From DATDAW01 sp036524675 (lineage in GTDB: Bacteria > Verrucomicrobiota > Verrucomicrobiia > Chthoniobacterales > DASVRZ01): a DNA stretch of 6,406 bases. The first letter of the stretch is position 1. Each line of letters opens with the position of its first letter. The notes beneath the pieces are model-generated. The model was not told where the DNA came from, searched no databases, and saw nothing but the letters and a program-made list of their open reading frames with translations. Shown in pieces: positions 1 through 5,093 of this stretch. The position numbers were made by a program, and so were the translations under genes. The stretch spans positions 1 to 6,406 of the forward strand of contig DATDBU010000097.1 of assembly GCA_036524675.1 (NCBI GenBank). The letters are read 5' to 3'.

Positions 1-142
1 GCGCCTTGGCGGTGGTGTGGGTATGAAGGAGGAGCCGAGGGGTTCTTCTGGCAGCCGGACGGGTGCGGGGATGCTCGAGGCGCGCTGGGCCAGCGCGCCC
101 TACCAGGCATTTGCTACTCGCTGCTTGAACGATGGGCGAAGT
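1..142. repeat. BIME-0: truncated REP arm A0, arm B1 and tail
   Basis: The window opens inside an A-type REP arm (only gcgcc remains, 1-5). The usual TTGGCGG spacer start follows. A complete B arm lies at 79-103: left stem GGCGCGCTGG, one central G, right stem CCAGCGCGCC, then CTAC. The spacer (about 30-78) and the tail after B1 (104-142, including GCTGCTTGAACGAT) match the spacer and tail around B2 at 565-675 (GCTGCTTGAGCGAT). The repeated unit is therefore longer than the palindromes. The left boundary is outside the window. Confidence 0.85.
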
Positions 143-164
143 TCGAGAATCGTTTCCTCCAGCC

Positions 165-335
165 GTGAGCACCGACTTTCAACAAATCGCCAAATCCAAG
201 GACGCCGAGCGCCGGCGGCTGCGTGCTTTGCCGTGGCTGGAAAAGCTGGAGATGCTTGACCGGTTGCGGGAGCGACACCTTTTGCTCCAGCGGACACAAC
301 CGACGACCGATCTGTCGCACGCCACGCGCAAGTGA
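165..335 (+). CDS. Small charged helical protein, possibly an AbiEii-operon companion (orphan)
   Basis: The reading frame gives 56 aa from GTG 165, or 67 aa from ATG 132. I prefer 165 because ATG 132 lies in the tail of the flanking repeat (the same tail recurs near 655-670), so the first 11 residues would be repeat-derived. The central part, with SKDAERRRLRALPWLEKLEM followed by LDRLRERHLLLQ, is a basic, leucine-rich helix. From memory it resembles short hypothetical proteins encoded just upstream of AbiEii/AbiGii-type nucleotidyltransferase toxin genes (small RRxLAALPxxEKLxxLxxLRER proteins). No such toxin gene follows; the DNA downstream is a cupin-fragment/REP repeat. It could be an orphan left after the partner was lost, or a chance ORF. 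No Shine-Dalgarno is seen at either start. Function unknown. Confidence 0.5.
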   Translation: MSTDFQQIAKSKDAERRRLRALPWLEKLEMLDRLRERHLLLQRTQPTTDLSHATRK

Positions 336-369
336 GCAGTGCAACCATCCACCCGCGGCGCATTTTGAC

Positions 370-513
370 GGTGTCAGCAACTCCATGAAAGCCATCCAAG
401 GTTACCATTTCATCAAGCCGGACGACCTCTCCTGGCGGCGGTCGAACCTGATGAAAATCCCCAACGCGTCCCGCGCATGCGGGATGGAACGGACGGGGAG
501 CGAGGATGTGGAG
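370..513 (+). pseudogene. Composite repeat copy 1: cupin-gene 5' fragment
   Basis: An ATG at 385 opens a frame beginning MKAIQGYHFIKPDDLSWRR and continuing SNLMKIPNA, then SRACGMERTGSED. From memory, a family of small cupin-domain proteins starts in this way, with an N-terminal IKPEDLxWRPSNLMKIPNA followed shortly by LERTGSENLGARLW. Here the join between PNA and ERTGSE holds an inserted hairpin (CCCGC-GCAT-GCGGG, 470-483). After ERTGSE the sequence runs straight into a REP arm. The frame stays open through the REP to a stop at 559-561 (58 aa) but contains no cupin barrel. A related stretch occurs at 2990-3143 and 6200-6356. I read it as a captured gene fragment rather than a working gene. Translation into a short peptide cannot be excluded. 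Confidence 0.65.
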
Positions 514-675
514 GTAGGGCGCGCTGGCTCAGCGCGCCTGGGCGGCGGCGGTTGGCCGTGAAGGAAACGCGGAGGGCTTCTTTCGGGCAGGCGGACGGGT
601 GCGGGCAACGCTCGAGGCGCTCTGGGCCAGCGCCCTACCCGGGTATCGCTACTTGCTGCTTGAGCGATAAGAAGA
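514..675. repeat. BIME-1: REP arms A1 and B2 with tail
   Basis: Arm A1 is at 514-538: GTAG, then stem GGCGCGCTG, loop GCT, stem CAGCGCGCC. Arm B2 is at 616-638, with altered stems (left GGCGCTCTGG, right CCAGCGCC) but an intact CTAC end. The spacer 539-615 includes GCGGACGGGTGCGGG, shared with the spacer before B1. The tail 639-675 matches the tail after B1. The whole gap between the small gene ending at 335 and the DUF4256 gene at 740 is otherwise filled by copy 1 of the cupin-fragment repeat. About 65 bp of unassigned leader precedes the DUF4256 gene. Confidence 0.85.
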
Positions 676-726
676 AACGACCCACATCTGTAACCGTGAT
701 CGCTTGGATAAAAAGCAAACCTATAT

Positions 727-732
727 GGAGGG
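727..732 (+). promoter_or_regulatory. Ribosome binding site for the DUF4256 gene
   Basis: GGAGGG lies 7 nt before ATG 740. It decides the start in favour of 740 over the in-frame ATG at 704, which would add 12 residues (MDKKQTYMEGVE). It is the clearest Shine-Dalgarno in the window; the other genes lack one this good. Confidence 0.75.
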
Positions 733-739
733 CGTTGAA

Positions 740-1297
740 ATGAAAAAGGAGTTGTCACCAAAACAACGCGAAGAACTGCTCAGAGCATTGAAAGCCCGCT
801 TTGAGAAAAACATGAACCGCCATAAAAGTCTTGAATGGGCTAAAGTCCTAGCGAAGCTGGAAGCTAGTGCCGAAAAGCTGTGGTCACTCAATGAAATGGA
901 GAGAACTGGCGGTGAACCGGATGTTGTTGGTCATGATAAAAAGACGGGCGAAACCATTTTTTTCGATTGTTCAGCGGAAAGTCCGAAAGGCCGCACAAGT
1001 GTTTGTTACGACCGTGAAGGGCTTGAATCGAGGAAAGAACATAAGCCAGAAAATAACGCTATGGATATGGCAGCGGCCATGGGCATTGAGCTTTTAACGG
1101 AAGAAGAATATCAAGAGCTGCAAAAACTGGGAGATTTCGATACGAAGACGTCGAGCTGGGTGAAAACACCTGCTGATGTTAGAAAACTTGGCGGTGCGCT
1201 CTATTGTGATCGCCGCTACGGCCGCGTCTTCGTGGGTCACAACGGCGCGCAGTCTTACTATAATGCCAGGGCGTTCCGTGGCTCGCTAAGGGTCTAA
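740..1297 (+). CDS. DUF4256 family protein
   Basis: This 185-residue protein I recognise as a DUF4256 family member of about full length. Characteristic stretches in order are an N-terminal helical segment (MKKELSPKQREELLRALKAR, residues 1-20), NRHKSLEWAKV, LWSLNEMERTGGEPDVVG, a central IFFDCSAESPKGR with CYDREGLESRK, then MDMAAAMGIELLTEEEY. The C-terminal part has SSWVKTPADVRKLGGALYCD, and the protein ends AFRGSLRV. No signal peptide or membrane segment is visible, so it is probably cytoplasmic. The molecular function of the family is not known to me. The gene is AT-richer than its neighbours (45-50% GC in the lines I counted, against strongly GC-rich flanks). It has the only strong ribosome binding site here and sits between BIME-1 and BIME-2. 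Horizontal acquisition is plausible. Confidence 0.9.
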   Translation: MKKELSPKQREELLRALKARFEKNMNRHKSLEWAKVLAKLEASAEKLWSLNEMERTGGEPDVVGHDKKTGETIFFDCSAESPKGRTSVCYDREGLESRKEHKPENNAMDMAAAMGIELLTEEEYQELQKLGDFDTKTSSWVKTPADVRKLGGALYCDRRYGRVFVGHNGAQSYYNARAFRGSLRV

Positions 1298-1310
1298 ATT
1301 TGCGCAGACC
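1291..1310 (+). terminator. Weak hairpin overlapping the DUF4256 stop codon
   Basis: GGTCT (1291-1295) and AGACC (1306-1310) are perfect complements around a 10-nt loop and span the TAA stop. No T-run follows, so this is not a convincing intrinsic terminator. It may simply be a chance short inverted repeat. Confidence 0.2.
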
Positions 1311-1494
1311 GCGTCCCGCGACTTTCTCGGAGGTCCATGAAACGCCCCGGGAGCGAGAAGGAGGGGTAGGGCGCGCTGGCTCAGCGCGCCTTGGCGGGGC
1401 TGGTGGGTGTGATGGAGAAGGGGATTTTTTCGGTCCGGAGGCGGATTGGGTGTGTGGGGCCATGTTCGAGGTGCGCTGGGCCAGCGCGCCCTAC
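1307..1494. repeat. BIME-2 with a partial composite repeat upstream
   Basis: Arm A2 is at 1366-1390 and arm B3 at 1470-1494. B3 has a left-stem change to GGTGCGCTGG, which would keep G-U pairing in RNA. Upstream, 1307-1365 keeps only the 3' part of the composite repeat: CGCGTCCCGCG near 1310-1321, then after a diverged stretch ATGAAACGCCCCGGGAGCGA (1337-1356). The cupin start codons are missing. The element lies between two convergent genes (DUF4256 and the AhpD-like gene), a common site for REP elements. Confidence 0.8.
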
Positions 1495-1503
1495 GATCGC
1501 CGA

Positions 1504-1539
1504 CGCTCATTCCTACATTCTTACGTGGAGAAATGAGCG
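1504..1539. repeat. Inverted repeat near the 3' end of the AhpD-like gene
   Basis: CGCTCATT (1504-1511) and AATGAGCG (1532-1539) are perfect 8-bp complements separated by 20 nt. The repeat sits about 20 bp beyond the stop of the minus-strand AhpD-like gene and just after REP arm B3. It could act as a 3'-end hairpin for that transcript, but there is no T-run to call it an intrinsic terminator. Confidence 0.4.
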
Positions 1540-1558
1540 CGGCAACGACTTTCCAAGG

Positions 1559-1861
1559 TTAGCTCAGGGCATGCGTGGCGTGCGTGATCGCGCCTCCGGC
1601 GCGCAACGCCGCGGCGACGATCGTGGCCTCGGCAAGTTCTGCATCGGTGACGCCTGCCCGGCGTGCGTTCGAGGCGTGGATGTCGACGCAATAGGGGCAT
1701 TGCGTGGTGACAGCTACGGCCACGGCGATCAGCTCTTTGTATTTCACGGGAATCGCTCCTTCGGCGACTGCCAGTTTGTCGAACGCCCAAAACGCCTTCA
1801 TCGCTTCCGGCGCGAGGTTGTTCATCTTCTTAATTTTCGTCAGGTTTTCTGTAGTATACAT
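1559..1861 (-). CDS. Carboxymuconolactone decarboxylase family protein (AhpD-like)
   Basis: This 100-residue protein starts MYTTENLTKIKKMNNLAPEA. It carries the AhpD-type redox core: Glu43 in YKELIAVAVAV, then Cys55 and Cys58 in TTQCPYC, and His62 in VDIHA. The Glu-to-first-Cys gap (12) and second-Cys-to-His gap (4) match those I recall for mycobacterial AhpD (Glu118, Cys130, Cys133, His137). The histidine inside the CxxC of AhpD is Tyr57 here. The C-terminal part, ATIVAAALRAGGAITHATHA, is typical of short single-domain members. The likely role is a cytoplasmic alkylhydroperoxidase or thiol-disulfide oxidoreductase in peroxide or electrophile stress; a true decarboxylase role is unlikely given the CxxC. 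It lies 108 bp downstream of an AraC-type regulator on the same strand. No strong Shine-Dalgarno is visible. The substrate cannot be deduced. Confidence 0.9.
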   Translation of the reverse strand: MYTTENLTKIKKMNNLAPEAMKAFWAFDKLAVAEGAIPVKYKELIAVAVAVTTQCPYCVDIHASNARRAGVTDAELAEATIVAAALRAGGAITHATHALS

Positions 1862-1872
1862 GTGTTGAGTTT

Positions 1873-1898
1873 TGAACTGGATTACTGGTCCAGGTTCA
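1873..1898 (-). promoter_or_regulatory. Imperfect inverted repeat before the AhpD-like gene, candidate operator
   Basis: TGAACTGGA (1873-1881) and TCCAGGTTCA (1889-1898) form an inverted repeat with one bulged G and a 7-nt centre. It starts 11 bp upstream of the AhpD-like start codon in the gap between the AraC-type gene and its neighbour. It may be a regulator binding site or a leader hairpin close to the start codon. I could not find a convincing -35/-10 pair around it. Confidence 0.35.
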
Positions 1899-1969
1899 CA
1901 TGGAGCGACCTTACAGAGGACAGGGTGACCCTCGCTTTGCTGCGCGGTTCAATCTTTTGACTGTGAAGC

Positions 1970-2845
1970 TCAGGCGGCGACTGAAGAATTCTGCCGATAC
2001 GTCACGGGCGGGACACCGAAAAGCTCCTTAAACACGCGGCTGAAATGGGAGACGTCCTCGAAGCCGCTCTCGAATGCGATCTCCGTCACGTTCATCTGCG
2101 AGTTGTTGCGTAACAGCTTCGCGGAATAATCCAGGCGCCGTCGCAACAGCCATTTGCCGGGCGATTCCTGGAAATGCGATTGGAACTCGCGCTTGAACGA
2201 CGACAGGCTGCGATGACACAGCTTCGCGTATTCGTCTAACAAAAGATTGAAGCGGAAATTGGCCTCCATGATTTCCGAGATGGACGGCGAATCGCTTGCG
2301 CCAATTCTGCGGAAATGCGCCGCCAGTTCGGAGTTCACGCCGCTCGTCAGGACGCTGATGACCAGCTCCTTCAGCTTCAGACGCACGAGCGGTTCGGCTG
2401 GCTTTTCCTTTCCAGAAAGATAGGTGCGCATAGACTGGAAAAGCGCCGCTAGCGTCACATCATTTTCCACCCGCAGCGCCGTCTTGATCAGCGCGCTGCC
2501 CGATGCCTTGAGGCTTAACATGCCGATCACCTCGCGGACCGCGCCGCGCATGAGCGCGTCCGGAATGAAAACCATCAGCAGACACACGTCCGCATCGAAG
2601 TATTGCTCCATGATGGTCGCGCCTTTCTTGAAAAACAGCGTGTCGCCAGGGTTTGCCAGCCACACTCCGTCCGACGTGTGCCACGTCTTCTTACCCGTGA
2701 CGATGTGCACGAGGTAATCCGTTTCCGTCCAGCTTGGCAGTTTTTTCTTGTTCGTGCCGCAGGTGTATTCGGCAAACAAAACGTCCCCGATCTCGAGCTT
2801 GTTGTAGCTCGGATTCGTGCGCACCGCTTCGTAAAGGTTCAACAT
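1970..2845 (-). CDS. AraC family transcriptional regulator with cupin-like N-terminal domain
   Basis: From ATG 2845 the product is 291 residues, beginning MLNLYEAVRTNPSYNKLEIG. An in-frame start at 2878 would add 11 residues and is less likely, since MLNLYEAV reads as a natural N-terminus. Residues about 20-120 look like the cupin-type sensory domain of ExsA-like AraC proteins, with the signature WHTSDGVWLANPGDTLFFKK near 55-74. Residues about 190-285 are the double helix-turn-helix DNA-binding domain. It includes YAKLCHRSLSSFKREFQSHF and, in the second motif, VTEIAFESGFEDVSHFSRVF followed by KELFGVPPVTYR. It should act in the cytoplasm as a transcription activator. The AhpD-like gene 108 bp downstream on the same strand is the obvious candidate target. 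The effector is unknown. No clear Shine-Dalgarno is seen. Confidence 0.9.
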   Translation of the reverse strand: MLNLYEAVRTNPSYNKLEIGDVLFAEYTCGTNKKKLPSWTETDYLVHIVTGKKTWHTSDGVWLANPGDTLFFKKGATIMEQYFDADVCLLMVFIPDALMRGAVREVIGMLSLKASGSALIKTALRVENDVTLAALFQSMRTYLSGKEKPAEPLVRLKLKELVISVLTSGVNSELAAHFRRIGASDSPSISEIMEANFRFNLLLDEYAKLCHRSLSSFKREFQSHFQESPGKWLLRRRLDYSAKLLRNNSQMNVTEIAFESGFEDVSHFSRVFKELFGVPPVTYRQNSSVAA

Positions 2846-2904
2846 ACCGCAAGCTCGGGAACGAGACCCGACGACCATACACGAACACCGGCGGACCGCA
2901 CGAT

Positions 2905-2918
2905 GGAACTTTGGTTCC
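2905..2918. promoter_or_regulatory. Small inverted repeat upstream of the AraC-type gene
   Basis: GGAAC-TTTG-GTTCC lies 60-73 bp upstream of the AraC-type start codon. It is a plausible operator position for autoregulation, but the stem is only 5 bp. The rest of 2846-2990 shows no recognisable gene. It includes the 8-bp palindrome TTAATTAA at 2975-2982, an AT-rich island in GC-rich DNA. Confidence 0.25.
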
Positions 2919-2989
2919 GTTCCGATGCCTCCCTCCTTGGCACAGCACCACCCCGTCTTGTGAGGCCTCGAGCGTTAATTAATTTTCGC

Positions 2990-3143
2990 GGCGGCGAAGT
3001 GTTCCCCAGCAAGTCCATGAAGGTTAGTTACCATCTAATCAGTCGGAAGACCTCTTCTGCCGGCCGTCCAATCTGATGAAAATCCCGAACGCGTCCCGCG
3101 CCTGCGCCTGCGGGATGGAACGCGCCGGGAACGAGAATCTGGG
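2990..3143 (+). pseudogene. Composite repeat copy 2: degraded cupin-gene 5' fragment
   Basis: This stretch aligns with the repeat at 6200-6356 but is damaged. After ATG 3017 the segment equivalent to GCCATCCAAGG is shortened and altered, so the frame shifts and stops at 3076 after 19 residues (MKVSYHLISRKTSSAGRPI). From about 3044 onward it is nearly identical to copy 3, including ATCCCGAACGCGTCCCGCG. The hairpin has gained a 6-bp tandem duplication (GCGCCT twice), giving CCCGC at 3095-3099, a 10-nt loop and GCGGG at 3110-3114. The upstream CCAGCAAGTCC before the ATG is also shared with copy 3. It is clearly non-coding now. Confidence 0.7.
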
Positions 3144-3281
3144 GTAGGGCGCGCTGGCGCAGCGCGCCTTGGCGGGGATCGGGGCGGCGAGGTTCGAGGC
3201 GCGCTGGGCCAGCGCGCCCTACCCGCGCTTTGGCGGGCGGGTGCGGCGGTGTTCGAGGCGCGCTGGGCCAGCGCGCCCTAC
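3144..3281. repeat. BIME-3: REP arms A3, B4 and B5, 3' side of the RAYT gene
   Basis: Arm A3 is at 3144-3168 (loop GCG instead of GCT). Arms B4 (3198-3222) and B5 (3257-3281) are both perfect 10-bp stems with a one-base centre, followed by CTAC. A single A arm is thus followed by two B arms. The spacers share GGCGGG and a TTCGAG run just before each B stem. B5 ends 5 bp before the stop codon of the minus-strand transposase gene. Confidence 0.9.
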
Positions 3282-3286
3282 CTGGA

Positions 3287-3796
3287 TTACCGGGCGAGGT
3301 CGGTGAAGATGGTGTCTTCGGGCCACCAGCGGTAGGGCCATTGTTCCCAGTGAGCGACGAGGCCGGCGCGGACGGGGTTGTGGAGGATGTAGTCGGCTTT
3401 GGCGAGATAGCTTTCGTCGTGGCGCAGGCGGTGATCGAAGAAGTTTTGCTGCCAGCGGATCTTGAGCGAGCGGGCGGTCCAGCGTTTCCACTCGGTCATC
3501 ACGCGGACCATTCCATCCCCGGTCGAAGGGAAGCTAGCGAGCAGGTGCACGTGATCCGGCATCACGGTCACGAGCCAGGTCCACCAGACGCCGGATCGGT
3601 TCCGGTGCTGGATCGTCTCGATGAGCGCTGGGCCGATCTCGTCGCACGCCAGTTGATTCGCTCTCCGCGTCTCGCAGCAGACGGTGATGAACCAAATTTC
3701 GCGGCTGGGATCGATCCATCGGGGCGGTTCGTGAGGAAGCGTCCGGCGCGTCGGCATGGGGCGATCAAACTGTGGAAATCGTGACGGATCAATCAC
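3287..3796 (-). CDS. REP-associated tyrosine transposase (RAYT, HUH/Y1 family)
   Basis: This 169-residue protein uses GTG 3796; an internal ATG at 3757 would give 156 residues. It shows the Y1_Tnp fold in order: a first strand IWFITVCCETRRANQLAC (34-51), the HUH motif in VMPDHVHLLASFP with His82 and His84, and a region FFDHRLRHDESYLAKA (119-134). The DYILHNPVRAGLV stretch follows, whose Tyr136 is the expected catalytic tyrosine. The final WPYRWWPED is also typical. Such proteins cut and rejoin single-stranded REP DNA. Length suits the family. The gene is boxed by REP arms (5 bp after the stop, 11 bp before the start), all with the GTAG foot that the E. coli enzyme is known to recognise. No Shine-Dalgarno is visible. 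All key residues are present, so it may be active. Confidence 0.93.
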   Translation of the reverse strand: MIDPSRFPQFDRPMPTRRTLPHEPPRWIDPSREIWFITVCCETRRANQLACDEIGPALIETIQHRNRSGVWWTWLVTVMPDHVHLLASFPSTGDGMVRVMTEWKRWTARSLKIRWQQNFFDHRLRHDESYLAKADYILHNPVRAGLVAHWEQWPYRWWPEDTIFTDLAR

Positions 3797-3807
3797 GGAA
3801 TGGACTG

Positions 3808-3901
3808 GTAGGGCGCGCTGGCTCAGCGCGCTTTGGCGGGGATCGGTGGCTGTGAAGGGGCGGTGCGGCGGTGTTCGAGGCGCTGGGCCAGCGCGCCCTA
3901 C
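3808..3901. repeat. BIME-4: REP arms A4 and B6, 5' side of the RAYT gene
   Basis: Arm A4 (3808-3832) has a terminal C-to-T change in the right stem. Arm B6 (3879-3901) has lost 2 bp from its left stem (GGCGCTGG) while the right stem is intact. GTAG and CTAC ends are kept. The spacer carries GGGGATCGGTGGCTGTGAAG, nearly identical to the sequence after arm A5 at 6386-6406. B6 ends 27 bp beyond the stop of the methyltransferase gene. With BIME-3 this brackets the transposase gene. Confidence 0.9.
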
Positions 3902-3928
3902 CCGGGCTTTGGGTTTGTTTGCGACAAT

Positions 3929-5026
3929 TCACGGGCGCGCTTCGAGGATCAGGTTGAATGGGGTCTCCATCGCTTTGCGGAATCGGGTGAAGCCCGCTTC
4001 CTGAAAAACCATTTGCAGCCGGGATTCGCCTGCCTGGGCGCCCAACGCCAAACCCACTTCCTCGGAAAGGGAGTGCGCACAGCAAAGCGTTGTGGAGGCC
4101 GAGTAATAGATCTGTGACACCGGATTGATGTTATCTTCGACCTTGTCCCGGCCCAATGGCTCAACGACCAGCACCGTCCCATCTTTGCTGAGCGCTTGCC
4201 GCGCGTGAATGGCGGCGCCGACCGGATCACCCAGATCGTGGAGGCAATCGAAGAAGCAGATCAGATCCAGGCCTCGTTCGGTCAATGTTTTGGCGGTGCC
4301 GACCGCAAACTGAACCCGGTTTTCAACGCCGGCTTGCCGGGCGTTCTCACGCGCCGCGGCAATCGACTCTTCATGTGAATCGAAGCCGTAGAAGCGCGAG
4401 TTCGGGAATGCTTCAGCCATAAGAACCGTTGAATGCCCGTGGCCGCAGCCGATGTCGGCGACTCTGGCTCCGGCGATCAATTTTTCCACCACGCCATCGA
4501 GCGAGGGCAACCACTCCGGCACAAGCTGTTTTCGGTAGCCGTTCCGATAGAACGCGGCGACACCGCAGTAAAGCCGGCCGTCGTGGTCACTCCAAGGCAC
4601 GCCCTTTCCGGTGCGAAAGGCTTCAATGGCTTTAGGTTGATCGAGCCACATGGACGCCGGCACTTCCCAAGCCGGCGCGATGTAAGTCGGGCTGTTCTTA
4701 TCGGCCAGCACCAATGCCTGTTCCGGCAGCAATTCATAGGTCTGACTCGAGGGATGATAGGCCAGGTAGCCGCCCGCGACCTGGCTGTTCAGCCATTCGC
4801 GCACATAACGCTCGGCACAACCCGTCCGTGAGGCGACTTCATGCGAACTCAGGGGACCGGCGCCCGCCAGTGCTTCGTAGAGCCCGAGTTGGCGGCCGAG
4901 GCTAACCATCACTCCACCGTAACCGGCGGCGAGGTCTGTAATCGCGCGATTCAGAAACGCGTAGAGTTTGGATTCATCAATGCGGGCAGACAGATTGTCG
5001 GCTGTGGTTTCATTTTCTGTTTTCAT
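3929..5026 (-). CDS. Class I SAM-dependent methyltransferase with N-terminal winged helix
   Basis: From ATG 5026 the product is 365 residues, starting MKTENETTADNLSARIDESK. The frame is open to 5170, but that extension would cross the start of the divergent gene. Residues about 47-90 form a winged-helix dimerisation region (LGLYEALAGAGPLSSHEVAS, then YVREWLNSQVAGGYL). The Rossmann methyltransferase domain follows, with motif I VADIGCGHGHS at 189-199, the acidic end of strand 2 in FYGFD (Asp216), and CFFDCLHDLGDP at 257-268 near the substrate side. The layout resembles the Rv2258c-like methyltransferases, which are about this size. It is cytoplasmic, and the acceptor is unknown. It is divergent from a GlxA-like regulator across 67 bp, so control by that regulator is likely. 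No strong Shine-Dalgarno is seen. Its 3' end abuts BIME-4. Confidence 0.9.
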   Translation of the reverse strand: MKTENETTADNLSARIDESKLYAFLNRAITDLAAGYGGVMVSLGRQLGLYEALAGAGPLSSHEVASRTGCAERYVREWLNSQVAGGYLAYHPSSQTYELLPEQALVLADKNSPTYIAPAWEVPASMWLDQPKAIEAFRTGKGVPWSDHDGRLYCGVAAFYRNGYRKQLVPEWLPSLDGVVEKLIAGARVADIGCGHGHSTVLMAEAFPNSRFYGFDSHEESIAAARENARQAGVENRVQFAVGTAKTLTERGLDLICFFDCLHDLGDPVGAAIHARQALSKDGTVLVVEPLGRDKVEDNINPVSQIYYSASTTLCCAHSLSEEVGLALGAQAGESRLQMVFQEAGFTRFRKAMETPFNLILEARP

Positions 5027-5044
5027 AGGAGCCAACCGTAGCTT

Positions 5045-5079
5045 TTGCCATTGTGGGATGTTAGAGGCATACTTGCCAA
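5045..5079. promoter_or_regulatory. Candidate overlapping divergent promoters with a small palindrome
   Basis: For the rightward gene, TTGCCA (5045-5050) and CATACT (5068-5073) are spaced 17 bp. For the leftward methyltransferase gene, TTGGCA (complement of 5074-5079) and CACAAT (complement of 5050-5055) are spaced 18 bp. The two candidates almost coincide, each -35 lying beside or over the other's -10. A palindrome GGCA-TACT-TGCC (5066-5077) covers the rightward -10 and could be an operator. The matches are moderate (5/6 and 4/6), so this is a proposal only. Confidence 0.35.
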
Positions 5080-5093
5080 AAACCGGTTCATAC

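Noticed and set aside
402..761. 119-residue minus-strand frame across composite repeat copy 1
   Set aside because: Proline/arginine-rich translation of GC-rich repeat sequence, crossing the DUF4256 start. No domain recognised.
1391..1960. 189-residue plus-strand frame opposite the AhpD-like gene
   Set aside because: It begins in REP arm A2 and runs antisense to a well-recognised gene. Its translation has no familiar domain.
2843..2860. AraC-type start codon lying in a remnant of the composite-repeat hairpin
   Set aside because: On the minus strand TCCCGAGCTTGCGGTATG matches 15 of 18 bases of the repeat's TCCCGCGCCTGCGGGATG. The match does not extend on either side, so chance is the simpler explanation.
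3230..3784. 184-residue plus-strand frame opposite the RAYT gene
   Set aside because: It starts between two REP arms and is antisense to the transposase, whose HUH and tyrosine motifs are clear. It is a high-GC shadow frame.
79..3901. CRISPR array
   Set aside because: The repeated palindromes are irregularly spaced (tens to thousands of bases), alternate in orientation and have similar rather than unique spacers. This is REP/BIME structure.
514..3901. REP hairpins as intrinsic terminators
   Set aside because: Several lie just beyond gene ends, but none is followed by a T-run. They may affect mRNA ends, but the terminator call is not supported.
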